A stretch of DNA of 64,000 nt from Bryoerythrophyllum caledonicum (GCA_963971425.1 OZ020523.1:22549105-22613104); one strand, 5' to 3'. Shown: positions 1-12,454, counted from the stretch's first letter. Translations and numbers: made by a program. The notes: generated by a model from the sequence alone, not told the origin.

Positions 1-179
1 TTTGGTGAAATTGATCTAAAACTCATGTAATTTTTAAAGAAATTAGGATGTTAATCATGATAACATCTATATTTTTAAAGCTTTATTTATGAAGGGATTT
101 TCCAACTTATAAATGTGAATGAATAGCAATGTATGGTAGATGCATACATATTATCTTGGTCTACAAGCTCACCTCCAAG

Positions 180-1046
180 ATAGTGCATGTTCCCATGGTT
201 GCAATTCAAATAAGAATTTATTGAAATCTGTATGAAAATGAAAAAAGACAAGAGCTACATGGACCTATGGAAAAAGTGTTACCATCTTAAAAAATGATTT
301 TTAAGAACATGTCCTTTGGGCAACTTCAAAAGCTTTTGCTACAACCTTCTATTGTATATGAGACTTTTATTACAAGTAAGTAATATTGTTTTATTTGAGA
401 TTGTACAGAAAAAAAACTATCTCACAATTTAAAACTTTCACTTTAAGAAGAGTGAAAGTTTCCTCACCTTTTTTGGACAAGGTGCAAAAAAAAAAAAATC
501 CTCATGAAAAGTATACATCTTCATTATTTCCTCATTTGATTTCTTCAACTTCAAAAAGAAGCATGACCCTTAGTTTTGACGGTTTGAATTGTCAATCTAC
601 AAATAACTGAATAAAAAATAAATCAAAGTGTGGATTGTTGACCATCGAACCTTTCTACATTTCATTATGTTATTTAAAATGCTTCACTTGTCTAACACCT
701 CTAAAAATTGCTCTACAAGGAACTAACATCACGTACATTCTGTTGGTATAAAATCTATAATTTTTGTAATGCAAAGCTTTGACACCAAGTGAAGTCAAAG
801 TCTATTGATCTCTTAAATGTAGGGAAGAAGGAAAACTTATTTATATCACTTCAAACACTCTAATATTTTAATTTGTGCCGTCAAAGTTTATGAAAAACTG
901 TAAGTATGTGATTTATTAGTATGGACTAAGATATTACAATTAGAGATGGAGATATTGATTCTTTATCTTTTCTACTTTTTGCACTAAAATGAACAATTTT
1001 TGGAGTGGTTTTAGTGAAATGTAGTCATGGTCTTTTAGGAGGTTCA
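180..1046 (+). repeat. Family C repeat, copy 1 (TTAACCC-type DNA element)
   Basis: This AT-rich unit matches, in order, the units at 1062-1925, 3735-4640 and 63190-64000. Shared landmarks are a 'caacttcaaaagcttttgct'-like block near 322, a 'gacaccaagtgaagtcaaag' block near 782 and a terminal 'tcttttaggaggttcac' near 1031. The last motif is a decayed form of the CCTTTAGGGGTTAA-like end seen in other copies. The left end is eroded and no transposase was found, so it looks like a non-autonomous DNA element. Positions 1-179 hold nothing I recognise. Confidence 0.6.
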
Positions 1047-1061
1047 CTCCTAATAGCCCAT

Positions 1062-1925
1062 TTAACCCTAGAGGAACGATTTTCATTTTGGGCAAGTTCC
1101 TACAATGTGAAAAAATAAAATATTTTTGAAACTATTGATCAATTTGTCTTGGATGAAATATTTGGGTAGATGTTTCTAAATATGTTTCGGACCCATGGAT
1201 GGAAAGTATCAACCTAAATGGTTCAAACAAGGATTTGAGCAACTCCAAAATGTTTGCTACAAGTTTCTATTGGCATTAAGATCTTTTGCATTGATAAATA
1301 ATATCGTTTTCTTGGATATTGTCCAAATTTTTGTCTTCAGTGTTAAAAAGCATTCCAACCCAAGTCAAATATTTTTCAGACATTGTCGGGCAAGGTACCA
1401 AAAGAACTTCTCCTTTTTCCACATAAAAATTAGAGATCTTAAATGTTTTTACTTAATATTTTTCCCTACCACAAGATGTGGTGATAACCATCTAATTGAC
1501 CATGTGGATACTAATCTTAAAACATATTAAGTTCACAAAAGAATTAAATGAGAGATGACAATTATTAAACCTCCACTCATTGCAATTTTTTTTTGAAAAT
1601 GTTGCACCCCTTTCCAACCTCTAAAAATTGGTTTCCGTGGAAACAATACCATGCTCAACATGATGGTATTGAATTTGGACCTTGTAAAGTGCAAAATTTG
1701 ACACCAAGCAAGTGAAAGTTTGTTGTTGAAGAAAATAAACCTTTTCTTCTACTTCAAACACTATAATATTTCTATCCGTGGGGTCAAATTTTATGAATTT
1801 TTTGAGGATATCATTTATGAAGTCCTAATCAAGTCATATTAATTCCTCCAGTTTAAATTGGAAACTAGAGGTTTTGTTTCATTCTCCACTCTTTACACAC
1901 TAGAATCAACAATTTTGAAGTGTTT
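1062..1925 (+). repeat. Family C repeat, copy 2
   Basis: It begins with 'taaccctagaggaacgattt', a variant of the start seen at 63190 ('taacccctaaaggaccaag'). It then follows the same order of blocks as the other family C copies, including the 'ctctaaaaattgg' and 'gacaccaagcaagtgaaag' blocks. Its right end is lost near 1925, where unrelated sequence takes over. It lies head to tail with copy 1, with only about 15 bases between them. Confidence 0.6.
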
Positions 1926-2533
1926 CGTCAAAGAATTGGATTGCAAAGGCCCAAATTGCAAATCAAAGAAACTGTCAAAGAATTCTAGGGGTCAACCCTC
2001 TAGCAACAAGGCAACACCGGGCTATAGAAAAGCTGCAAATCAGGTGATGGCCGAGTTCTAACCACGTCGTGCGACTCACAAACGGTAGACTCTTTGTTGG
2101 AGGTGATAGACGAGGAATCCCGTCCGGCATGCAAGGTCACATTTTGCTGCAAATTGCATCGAAAGAGGCTCAATTACGCAATTCGGAGATGCTCGGGGTG
2201 GATTCGAGGTTTTCCGGAAGATGCCGGACCGAAATTGAGCCAAAATTCCTCCGTTGTCACTAATGGATTACGCATCAACATATTTGATAACACTGCTTAG
2301 AAAAATCAAAACCACAACATTCAAGAAGCAAGCTTTCTATGCGTGGCCCAAGAGTCTGGTTCTTGGTGCAGATGCATCCGGAAACTTTATAGAATGTACA
2401 TAGATTTTGCGGGATACTGCAAAAGGTAGACAATTATGCTCTGAATCAAAGTGTACCATGTCCCCCAAAAGGAATGCATGTCAAAGATATCTAGAGAACT
2501 CTTCAAACAAGTCACAGCCCTAGTCTAACAACT
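1926..2533. other. Unassigned stretch without a gene
   Basis: The part at 2050-2270 has higher GC than its surroundings and two overlapping short open frames, but neither shows a domain or splice context I recognise. It may be a fragment of a retroelement. I see no RNA gene here. Confidence 0.3.
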
Positions 2534-2650
2534 TGCCATGCAATTGCATTATTTTTTATTCTTCTTCGAGATGCAATTGCGTATTTTTGTATTCTTCTTC
2601 GAGATGCAATTGCGTATTTTTGTATTCTTCTTCGAGATGCAATTGCATAC
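2534..2650 (+). repeat. 33-bp tandem repeat, about 3.5 units
   Basis: A 33-base unit containing 'gagatgcaattgcgtatttt' is repeated at about 2571, 2604 and 2637, with a diverged first copy from 2534. Because 33 is divisible by three, the array creates an open frame with an 11-residue periodic peptide. I treat that as a by-product of the minisatellite and not as a gene. Confidence 0.85.
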
Positions 2651-3734
2651 TTTTCAATTGACCACATTAACTTTTGGCCCAACCTATGCCAAGAGCATCA
2701 TATTTCTTGGGATGTGTACAAGCCTCGGCATGAGCATTTCATCGGAAGCATCTTTCTTTTGATGACGAAGCCAAGGCCGGGATTCATCTAGACGTGCAAA
2801 TTCATGTGCCCAAGAAGAATCATCACATCTCATGTGCCTAACATTCTGGGAGATAGATTGTGTACCTGGCATATGCACAAATCCCTAGTTCCATGCCTTG
2901 CTTTGCTACGGTTTAAGATGAACATGGAGTATAATAAATATTTGCATCAACGTAGCCTTGGTGCGTAGTATTGTACTGAATTAGGTTCACTAAAAACAAT
3001 TTTTACTTTTGTTTTTATTATTTATTATTTATTATTTGCTTTTTTGCTTTTTTGTTTTGAAATGAAATATCTTAATTCCTAGTAAGGGGAGTTTCACACT
3101 AGGATCAAGGACCAAACTTCATCAAAGACCAAACTATTGGCCAAGAGGCTAAGTTTTGGAGTTGGAAAAAAAAAAACCAAGATATGCAATTTGCGGAGTT
3201 TGGGTCCTTATGGTGTGAAGCCCAAAGGTCGGGTTGAGAGGCCGTGACCAAATCTATTTGGCAAACACGAAAGAAGTTATGGTGCTTCAAACATCAAAAG
3301 ATGGAGTTTGGGCAGTTGGATGGGGTATAGTAGAATTGAATAGTACAACAATATTTTGAGGCACGGGCAGTGAAGGAAAGTTATCGGCAACGCTCATTGG
3401 TTTTACCTTAAAGTGCATAGAAATGAGAATTTTGTCTCTTTCCAAATTTTTATTTTCCCTCTAGTAGAAGGCATGATAATTTCATCTTGTTTTTAGATTT
3501 TAGCTCCAAGAAATATTTTTAAAAGTAAAAAAGCAATTGCTTTGCTAAGGAAATGGCCGTATTCTATATCCCTAGTCATTGCAAGACCTTTTTCTAATCA
3601 CAAATCCCTCCATTACTTGTGACTTTTGACGTGTAATGACCTCACACAAGTTGGAACATGGCTACATAATATTCATGCAATGTGTAGAGGAAAAATATGC
3701 ATTTATTATGAATCAAGGTACATTCTCGGGGGGA
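2651..3734. other. Gene-free AT-rich stretch
   Basis: It holds short open frames without recognisable domains and homopolymer tracts (for example near 3169). I see no gene, no clear terminal repeats and no RNA gene. Confidence 0.3.
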
Positions 3735-4640
3735 CTCTTGAAGGTTTGGGCAGGTTCCTATGGTGTCAATTTGTAACATTCCTTTTTGAAATTTCTATTG
3801 TAGATGGACAGTGCTAAAATCTTCGTGTGAGTCCAATTTTTTTCCTAAATCCGACACTCTATGCAAAAGTTATAGGGTTTTGAATTCAAATGGGGAAAGC
3901 GGGCACGTCGGGCAACTCCAAAAACTTTTGCTAGGACAATCTATTGAATGTGAGATTTTCAATACTAGCAAATAATATTATTTCCTTTCATAGAGTCAAG
4001 AAAAATCTCTTGTCGTAAGTGGAAAATAGCATAATAATCAAAGTCAAACATTTTCAAACATTGTCACACTTTGTCTAGCAAGGTACTAAAAAAACTTCTT
4101 CATTTCCACATCAAACTATGAGATCTTCATATTTCTAACATTTTAAAACCTTCATATCGACCATTTGGATTATCATTCTAAATCATATTTAGTTCACAAA
4201 GAAATATAACGTGAATTGGCAATTTTTGAACCTCCACTCTTTGCACATTTGTTTTGAATACGCTACACCCCTTCTCTACCTCTAAAAATTGGTGCACAAG
4301 GAAATAACATCATGATTAATACGATGGTAATGTTTTCAGACCTTATGTAGTGCAAAAATTTGACACCAAGTGAAGTCAAAGTCTATTGATCCACTCAATG
4401 CAGGGAAGAAACAAAACGGTTTTTTCTACTTCAAACATTATAATCTTTCAATCCGTGCGATCAAAGTTTATGTAATATGTGAGGGCATCAATGAATAAAT
4501 CTTAATTTAGATCCTACGATTAGATGTAGAAATAAAACGTTTTGATCACTTCATTACTCATTGCACTAGAACGAGGAGTTTTGAAATGTTTTTAGTGTGA
4601 AAATGCCTTGGGCCTTTAGGGGTGAATTTATTACTAAATA
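3735..4640 (+). repeat. Family C repeat, copy 3
   Basis: From 'ggcaggttcctatggtgtca' at about 3747 it runs colinear with the copy at 63235-64000, over more than 750 bases with scattered substitutions. It ends in 'ccttgggcctttaggggtga' near 4610-4635. That end is the inverted counterpart of the start motif 'taacccctaaaggaccaag' at 63193, so the family has terminal inverted repeats of about 18-20 bases. The first part of this copy is eroded. Confidence 0.7.
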
Positions 4641-4973
4641 TAATTCTTACAATTTTTTATAATTAAAATTGAAATTTGAGTTAAATAAAAGAATTTCCTC
4701 TATCCTGCATTTCAGTAATCATTATGCGTAGACTTCACCTGGTATTAAAATTTATGCATTACACAAGTTCTAAGTTTTATACACCATTATGACCTAAGTG
4801 ATGATATTTCATTGTACACCATTATGAAACGAAGAGGAGAAGTGAAACAATTTCAAAAAATTGTTCAAAGAAATGGAAGTTCAAAAGTTGCCAAAACACA
4901 ATTTAATTTTTATCTTTCTCATTTCCTTATAAAATAAACATCCAAACGGTCAAATCAAATAATACACTTCTTC

Positions 4974-5105
4974 TTAAGCCTTTAAGGACAATGGTCGATT
5001 TTGGTCGCTGACAGAATCTACAAGTGTCTTAGATCGGGTCAGAAAATCCTCAACCCTCATAGATTCTGTCAGCGACTAGATTCAACCATTGTCCTTAAAG
5101 GATCA
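4974..5105. repeat. Hairpin MITE with TTAAgCCTTTAAGG ends
   Basis: The left arm 'cctttaaggacaatggt' continues into 'cgctgacagaatct'. The right arm carries 'agattctgtcagcg' and then 'accattgtccttaaagg', the reverse complement of the left arm. The two arms, each of about 44 bases, enclose a short loop. It is flanked by TTAA on the left and TCAA on the right. It is the shortest intact hairpin among the TTAACCC-type elements of the window. Confidence 0.8.
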
Positions 5106-5225
5106 AAGTAGGCCAAAGAAAAGACAGAAAGAGAATTTACATACAATCAAAATATTGCACCTTGAAGATGATTTTCTATTTTTAGCATGGATTTGTAGGA
5201 GTTAATTCTTAAAGATTTAAGAAAG

Positions 5226-5575
5226 CTATATTTGGGTTGCAACATGATGTTTCCTATGTATTTGATGACATACAAGGTGTAAGAATTGATGTACACAGTA
5301 GTTGTAAAAGTTTGTATATTCGTTGAGCCCGATCAAATGACACATGAGATTCCAAATGTGGATCAATATTGCACCTAATACATGTTTAGGAAGTTGCAAA
5401 ATGGCCGTGTATTCTACATGTATGGTGTCGTATTTGAACATGATAAGGTTCAGATATTGAATGACCTCCAAATCAAAGATGATAGTTGAAGAATCTTGAA
5501 TGCGGAAGCGTAACTCTTGCTAAATTTTAATACATTTTTTTTTGTGTTCAAAGAGTAAAACACATAACCGTATGT
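5226..5575 (-). repeat. Family A MITE, copy 1 (long form, reverse)
   Basis: This is the reverse complement of the element at 12783-13147. Both carry the family core ('catgttcaaatacgacacc', 'ggaggtcatttcaatatc', 'gaagattcttcaa') plus an extra flank with 'gttgcaac' and 'aagaattgatgtacac'. The core recurs about nine times in the window in both orientations. No protein-coding content is supported. Confidence 0.65.
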
Positions 5576-5829
5576 ATGGTCCTCGAGAGCCTGAAGCAGG
5601 TACCCATACCCACATGACACAAGCATTGATTTCCCGTCACATGGGACTTGACCCATGATTTTCTGGTGAACTATTGGCAAGTACCGGCTTTCATGGATCT
5701 ACTTTTGGCAGCACACTTGTCACTTGCTGTTCGGGTGCATGATTGAGAAGAGAGCATTCCATCCAATGCTGAGCCCGAACTCACTGAGTTTGCATTGCAC
5801 GATGATGCTCATTGCACGCCATCAAACCA

Positions 5830-6103
5830 TGCCCAGGGGCGAATTGACCCCCCCCGTTGGAAGTTACCCGAGGGGGCCACGAGGTGGTGGGACCAAACAT
5901 GGCCCATGTTTTGTTTTTTTGGATGGGGTCCAAATTACAGCTAGGGAGGGTAAGCAGTAGCCGTACGCTCAAATTTGTCCCAAAAATCCAAAAAAACCCC
6001 TCTGGACCCCCCAAAATAAGAGGGCTAGAAAAATGACCCCAATTTCTTTAAGATTGGGCCCACCTCATGTAACTCCCAACGAGGGGGTCAATTTGCCATG
6101 GGC
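5830..6103 (+). mobile_element. Family B Mutator-like MITE, copy 1
   Basis: The long inverted ends begin 'gcccaggggcgaattgaccc' on the left and read 'gcccatggcaaattgaccc' on the reverse of the right side. The 9-bp flanks ATCAAACCA (5821-5829) and ATCGAACCA (6104-6112) differ at one base. The body carries the family landmarks 'gaggtggtggg' and a 'ccccaaaataagagg' block. With no coding capacity and 9-bp duplications it fits a MULE-derived MITE. Confidence 0.75.
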
Positions 6104-7339
6104 ATCGAACCACAATCCACGGAGTCTATTTTGCATTTCCCATGAGGGACATTCACAGAACAAGAAAATTAAACTGGTTGTTTCCATGTTATTATTAGCT
6201 TCCCGTGCACATAACCATTTTTTGGGGGATGATTTGGACTTATGATTCAAAAGTTACACACAATTTTTAGTGACATATGTCAAATAGTGCAATTTTCATG
6301 GTGGTTGTATTAGTTTTTAAAAAATAGAGCTTTAATTGTTTTTTGTGATCCTCTATATATTTTTAACAAAATTTTACATACACAAATTTTGAACTAGTTT
6401 TATGAGACATGATGATATCAGCAAACGAAGCTTGTGGCTTCATAGACAAAACCTTCCTCCAAATCAATAACCTCCTCCCTTCAAAGATTGACAACAACTA
6501 ATTTGATTTCTAGAATGTGTTGTGGTTACGCCATCGTTTAAGCTAACCATGTCTTGTCTTGATTGTTTGTTTTTGAAGTATATTACATAAGGTGATGGAA
6601 AAGACAAACACTTTTTTACATAGGCCCTAAAGTAGGATCAAAGTCATTTCCTCTCTCCTTTGTTGTTTTGGAAATGAAGTACTTATATCTTTTTAACATA
6701 TGTCCATAATTATACTTAAAATTGAGATTGTGTTCGAATATATGTTTTATCTGTTGCAGTTTCTTTGGAGTCAACATTATTTTATTTTATGATATTTGTA
6801 ATTGCTCTACAATGAATTTAATAGTTGATAGGAAATGGTAATTATTATTCCACAACTTAGTTTCTATACGATCTTATTTATAAAATGTCTTGGTATTAAA
6901 TAAAGATTCTACTAGCATACATTGGTGGTGATACTTGATGTTAATTTATATTTAAATCCAGCTCAAAACATAAAACTGATAATACAAATGCAATTTTGAA
7001 TGTTCCTTAATTTCCTATTACAAATACAACAATCATGTATTTAAAAAATAAATCCAAAGTTGCTAAAAAAACCAATCCATAACGTTTTTCAAACAACATG
7101 GAAAATAATAATTAAAGAATCTTCGGCAAGGTAACAATTTACTGCATCAAAACCTAAATGAGGCCATTTCAGATCCCTCTCTACTGATTTCTTTTTGCAA
7201 TAAAACAAAAACTAGGAAGATCATTTTTTTGAAGCACCTTGTTACTTTCCTTTTCCTTAAATTTTTTAACATTATTCCTTTAAGGACAAACAACCTTGCT
7301 GTGGTGCTACACTCATCCCTCCAATAAGTTATACCTCTG
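6104..7339. other. Gene-free AT-rich stretch
   Basis: There is no open frame with a recognisable domain, no matched terminal repeats and no RNA gene. I see only AT-rich low-complexity sequence. Confidence 0.3.
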
Positions 7340-7577
7340 TTGACCCTTAAAACGTTAGTCGGGAGTCGGGAACCATGTATATAGGCACATATTTACTTTG
7401 TAGAATACAAAATATGCATTAAACTTTATCAAGACTTACACCTTTGGATTAAAGATTCTTCAATTAGCATCTTGCATTTGGAGGTCATTCTCATATCTAA
7501 ACCTTATCATGTTCAAATACGACACCATACAATGTGTAGAATATTGTGGCCATTAGTGGCACCTTATGAGGGTAAAT
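7340..7577 (+). repeat. Family A MITE, copy 2
   Basis: It starts 'ttgacccttaaaacgttag' and ends 'ggcaccttatgagggtaaat'. Inside is the ordered family A core: 'cctttggattaaagattctt', 'ggaggtcatt', 'catgttcaaatacgacacc'. The ends are decayed forms of TTAACCCTTAAACGTCA and its inverse. Confidence 0.75.
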
Positions 7578-8433
7578 CCTTTAACGCCCAAGAGGCTCTT
7601 GCAAGGTCATTCTTCATTTTTTTCTCTTGTAACTCTTTCTACAATACTCTATTGTCTCTTGTACTCTGAAAGCATTTTGACCTCCTCATTAGTTTTCCAA
7701 CGGATCATTTCCATCTCTAGTCCATGCATGCATCAACAAACTACAGTGATTTTTGTGAAATAGATTTGTAGATTTCCGTGCTACAATGTATCCATTGCAT
7801 AGATGATTTTTTGCCTTATCTACTACACTCATAGATTGTCTCTGACTCTCATGGTCCAAGTATGCGTTCAAGGGTTAAGAATTAAGTTATAGTGATTCTA
7901 AATTCTAACATGAGCTATCTATAACCTGAGCTCACTTATGGCCACTGACGGCTTCAAGAATCAACACTAGTGTAAATGTCAGCTTTCACATTGATTCTTC
8001 TCGTAGACGTCTAGAATGGATTGAAGCACTTTGCTAGAGATTGGACTCAACCTACCTAACACGGAGGCCAGAGAGTGTGACATGAGGGCGGGTACAACTG
8101 TAGCTTCTTAATTGCGATAACGAGTGATACCTGAAACGTCAATTATGCAACAGAATCATGGCATCTTTAGCGCATATTGGAATTTTCAGCAGAGTCGTCC
8201 CTGTAGCGTAGCTTTCAGGAAAACCAACATCAGTTGCGGGCTGAAGTCACCAAGCCCTCTACCAAACCCTAAACTAATTAAAACCTCTACTAAGTTCTTA
8301 CCACCTCCATCCATTGGCGCCAAATTTGGCTATATCTTATGGAAGGGATGAGTGTACAATAAAACAAAACAAAACAAAAATCTACTTTATCAAAAAATCC
8401 ACCTCTTGATTGAGTTATTTTCCATCTATCTTT

Positions 8434-8790
8434 CTTGATTGCATCTCCTTCAAAAAAACCAAATCAACATACAAAGAAGAGCATCATCATCCTCACCACC
8501 ATTATTATTCTTGTTATCAATATTATTATTAGTATGATTATTATCATGATGGTTATTATTATTAAACTTAACAAAGAAGTTGGGTGTAAATATGGGAAAA
8601 TGTTGGGAAAATTTATAGTAAGACACAAAGCAGAGCACCATCATCAGTGACCACCACCATTATTCTTATTATTAATATTAATATTATACTGATTGATTTC
8701 AAGGTTAACCAAGAAGTTGGGAGTAAATGTGGGAATGAGGGGAAAGGACAAAGTGTGGGGCAATATTTAGCAGGCAAGATCATGTCAAGG
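8434..8790 (+). repeat. Tandem duplication of about 170-190 bp
   Basis: Two adjacent segments share 'agagca(c/t)catcatc', a run of ATT-rich triplets, then 'aagaagttggg(t/a)gtaaat' and 'gtggga' (near 8574 and 8710). It is an imperfect direct duplication with ATT/ATC microsatellite inside. No coding function is supported. Confidence 0.6.
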
Positions 8791-10149
8791 TTGGATTCTG
8801 ATGAGTAAAGGGAAGGCTTGGATGCACCAAATCTGAGCAACTGGAACTCAAATGCAGACCAAGTAGTACAACAGCAGTACTTGCTCTGCCACCCCAAAGG
8901 ATTCAATGCCACTTTTATTATGGATATCACGCACATAATCTACATTACGTGCGGTCATAATACTAGACACATCTCCCCGCCTGCATTAAAAAAAAACACA
9001 TCCCACTCGATATTTTGAGCGCATCCCAAGAACAATAAAAAAAAAAACAAAACAAGAGTCCGCTAATGCTTTAGACCTTGCGAGCATCCACTCCTAAGAA
9101 CGTCAGGCATTAACCCTGTAAAGGTCACTTTGAGCGCAACTATCTTACAATCAAAATTCACAAAATACTTCAACCACATCTCTCGTATGAGTTTACATTC
9201 TCGGAAAGTTATCACGAAACTTTTAATCAACGGACATATCCAAATGTTAGGTGCACACAGAATGTGAATGGTATTCATCCAGAGCTCTATACTTCATCCA
9301 AAATACATCCCGCATCATTAAAGAAAAGGACCATATATCATCCAAGATGTCTCGTATTTCATCCACTTTTGCATTGAGTTCGCCCTTTTATCATCCATCT
9401 TCCGCGGTTATTCATCCAGAGTCCATTCATCCGTCCGCGGTCGTGGGCGCGCTTGCTGGCAAAGGACAAAGGCCGGTGTCGTCTCTCTCGCAGTTGCAAG
9501 TTTATCTCTACAATAGAGCTCGCTCGTCCGCCATCGCCGCCCGCTCGCTAAACTTACACACAACACTAGCGCCATTGCCGCTGCACTTTCATTTCTTGTA
9601 GTGGTAGTAGTAGTAGTCGTCGTCGTTGCAGGTCGGGCGGTCAGCTAGAGTTTTTTTTCTGGTTACGGTAAGTGAGAGGTTGAGAGGGTGGCGACGCTGA
9701 GGTTGCATTGTTTTGAGGGAGGAGGATTTGTTTGAGAGCTGGAGGGGCGTTTTGTGGAGTTTCTTGATTAGCTGATTTGTTTAGTGATGATGAGAGATGG
9801 AGCTTACGGTTTTTTTTTTTTGTGTCGGTTTGACGCGCAGGGATATGTATGCGGGAGCGGCGGTCTTGTTTGTTTTGTTTCAGACGACGCGCTCGTATCA
9901 GCAAGATTAGCAAAATAGCTTTTCAGAGTGAGGGAGGCGGTTACGCGCAGTGCGGGAGGCGCGATCCTCGAAAAATGACACATACTTTGTTCCTCACCAT
10001 CGACCAGTTGCCCGCTTGAACCTTGTAATTTTATAAAGCACTGCGGTTTTCATCTTGGCGGTTGGGATCGCGTACATTCTGTGACATATTAAGGTTAAGA
10101 GATAAGGAGCAGAGATCAATCCTTTTTCGTGAATAGAAGAAACACATAT
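8791..10149. other. Upstream region of the DUF506 gene, no supported gene
   Basis: The GC content rises from about 9400 onwards. 9240-9430 has a run of 'ttcatcc'-like repeats, and 9600-9640 has GTA/GTC triplet repeats. This could be promoter or 5' leader sequence of the gene starting at 10231. I could not fix a transcription start or an upstream exon. Confidence 0.3.
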
Positions 10150-10160
10150 TTTTATATATA
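10150..10160 (+). promoter_or_regulatory. Possible TATA box of the DUF506 gene
   Basis: The sequence 'tttttatatata' lies about 75 bases upstream of the ATG at 10231, which would allow a short leader of roughly 40-50 bases. This is positional inference only. AT-rich motifs are common here, and a start further upstream in the GC-rich region is also possible. Confidence 0.3.
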
Positions 10161-10230
10161 TTCATTAGTTTACCAATTACGTAGGTTTCCGTCTCCAGAG
10201 TACGTCACAATTGCGACTCCATCTGTGAGA

Positions 10231-11653
10231 ATGCCTGGACTGCGCTACCCTGGGCCGCCACCGACTTCTGGACCAAACGGCAGCTACTCCTTCTGTCACG
10301 AGTGGGAGCCTCATGTAGATACGAATTCTGTACATTTTGCGGAGCCTCTGCCGTTCGTCCCGACCAAGCACAAGGCATGCCGCCCGCCGCAGCTCCACGT
10401 GAAAGGCAAGCCGGGCGCCGTCTTCAACGGCCTCGGCTGTTCCATGAGCATGAGCGCCACCGCGCAGGCCAACAACGACAGCGACGACCTCGCGGCCATG
10501 GTGCTCGACTTCATCGAGAGCGGCTCGCCCGCTTTCCTCGAATCCAACGACAGCGACGCCAAACCTCCAAACATCCGCGACACTTTGCAGGTACACCTAC
10601 TCGCCATGGATTCCTTTCACCCCTTCATGGTTCTTTCTCATGCATCCTTCTCCTCACTCTCGCCTCCCTTTCGCAGGCACTGCTCTCCTCCTACGGCCTG
10701 ACCGAAGCCGAGCTCGCGAACACCGTCCGCAGGATCCTCCTGGCCATCGACGTCGAGAACGACTTAATCTGCAACTCCGGTGCGAACGATCGCGATTGTC
10801 GCTGCGGATGCATTAAACGCCTCTTCGTCAGCGAACTCCGCGCTGCGGGCTTCAATGCGGCCGTCTGCAAGTCCAAGTGGGAAGGCTCAGGACGTGTACT
10901 CGGAGGTATTAAATCGCCATAGCCAGATCTTTTCTTCGCTCCTAACCCTAGCTCTCTTCATCTCCTAGTCTTTTCTCCCTTGCACCACGTTCGGCTAATC
11001 GGCCGTATGCTCGCTCCAAACCCTAGCTCGTGATCGTCGTTAACTTTTTCCTTTACTCCAGGTCCGGTTCAGATGGAAGAGTACGAGTTAACTGCCATAT
11101 CCATGTCTGTGAGATCGCTAGCTCTTCATCTCCTAACTTTTCCAGTGCCGGAACGAGCTCTGCATCTCCTAATTATTTTTCCCTTGTTTCAGGTCCGGTG
11201 CACATGGGAGAGTACGAGTACATCGACGTTGAGCTTCGATCCGGGGAGCGCCTGATCGTGGACGTGGATTTCCGGGACCAGTTCGTGGTGGCGAGAGCAA
11301 CTCCGAACTACCTCACCTCCCTGCAGATCCTCCCCACGGTGTTCGTGGGCACGCCGAGCCGCTTGGAGCAGATCCTGCAGGCCATGGCGGAAGCAGTGAA
11401 GCTCTCGCTGAAGCAGAACTCCATGCCGCTGCCGCCCTGGCGCACGCTGGATTTCATGAAGTCCAAGTGGCTGTCCCCTCACGAGCATGTGCAGGCTCGT
11501 CCCAGCTGCCCCGTTCAGCTCAGCAGTACGGGTCGCCTTGCGTCCACGCCTGAAAACCGGCAGTGTGATGTGCAGCTGCGACGCATCAAAGACTCGCTCG
11601 TCTCCGAGTTAGGGAGTGCTCGGGCTCGACGTAAGCCACGCATCCTCCTGTGA
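10231..11653 (+). CDS. DUF506 (PDDEXK-like) family protein, three exons
   Basis: Exons 10231-10590, 10677-10905 and 11193-11653 join in phase (GT-AG introns of 86 and 287 bases) to give 349 residues. The ATG at 10231 is the first in frame. The N-terminal part has 'FNGLGCSMSMSATAQ' and an acidic 'DSDDLAAMVLDFIESGSPAF' stretch. Exon 2 carries the Cys-rich 'DRDCRCGCIKRLF' and 'LRAAGFNAAVCKSKW', and exon 3 carries 'GEYEYIDV', 'IVDVDFRDQF', 'VFVGTP' and 'MPLPPWRTLDFMKSKW'. These are hallmarks of the plant DUF506 family, annotated as PDDEXK nuclease-like. A nuclease activity is not established for the family as far as I know; some members are linked to root hair growth. The gene appears intact. A duplicated acceptor lies in intron 2. 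Confidence 0.9.
11060..11215 (+). repeat. Duplicated splice acceptor / exon start in intron 2
   Basis: The segment 'aggtccggttcagatggaag' followed by 'agtacgagtta' (about 11061-11091) repeats the true exon 3 start 'aggtccggtgcacatgggag' followed by 'agtacgagtac' (11191-11221). Each is preceded by a pyrimidine tract and AG. The upstream copy would read on as 'PVQMEEYELTAISMSV' and loses the family motif, so it looks like a decoy from a tandem duplication of about 130 bp. A block 'agctcttcatctcctaa' also repeats nearby. Confidence 0.7.
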
Positions 11654-12454
11654 TTATGTTCATTGAATTACCAGATTTTACCCAACTGGCACCTGAGACG
11701 AGGCTGGGCCTCACGGCATCCTTGCTGTACTACTGAGACGATTCGGACACGGGTTCGAAAGAGAGCAAGTTGCAGGTCCCAGATTTGCACTGGCTCGAGG
11801 TAAGAGTTATCATCAGACTTTTCTAGTGACGGCTTTCTGAAGTTAATCACTTGTTTAGAGACTGTAGCAATGCATGATCCTTCGGAAGTGTATCTATCCG
11901 TAGCATGGGGACGTATCTATCCGTGGCTTTTGGTTTGCTTGCTTTTATGATATAATTCGATGATTTTGCGGCATGTGTTGAATGTCAACCAAGGTTATTA
12001 TTATTGTCATGCTCAATTCTGATTGTCAACTAAGGTTCTAGTGTCACCAACATTGAACGTCTAGTTCAACTGGGTACTCAATGTCATATAAATAATGTCA
12101 CTAACGTAAACAAATAGTACCACTTACTGGAACATTATATGCAATACTAATTCTAGGGAAGATCTTTGCTTGTGATAAGTTCTTTTGTCTTCTATTGCTT
12201 GTCAGTGGTTGCAGGATATATTATTTTAAGAAGGCATAAGGTTGGATGTCCTTTTACTTAAGCTTCCTGGCCTATTTATAGCAGTGGTGTATGGGATGGT
12301 TTATTTTTATTTTTAATGACAACATCATCAGTACCATGTGACAACTACGTGACAACTACAGTCTAGATTAAAAGTTGAATAGTTTATTTGAGATAATAAT
12401 AAAATTATAAATATAGAATGGACATTACTATAGTTCTGCTGTCATGTTGAGTAC
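11654..12454. other. Downstream flank of the DUF506 gene, no gene seen
   Basis: It may hold the 3' untranslated region. I see no domain-bearing frame, RNA gene or terminal repeat structure. Confidence 0.3.

Noticed and set aside
2538..2762. Open frame with an 11-residue periodic peptide
   Set aside because: The 33-bp minisatellite length is a multiple of three; there are no other signs of a gene.
10177..10607. Reverse frames opposite DUF506 exon 1
   Set aside because: GC-rich shadow frames; the forward strand has the conserved family motifs and splice sites.
11730..11790. Possible tRNA because of a 'ggttcgaa'-like box
   Set aside because: No A box at the right spacing and no cloverleaf stems could be formed.
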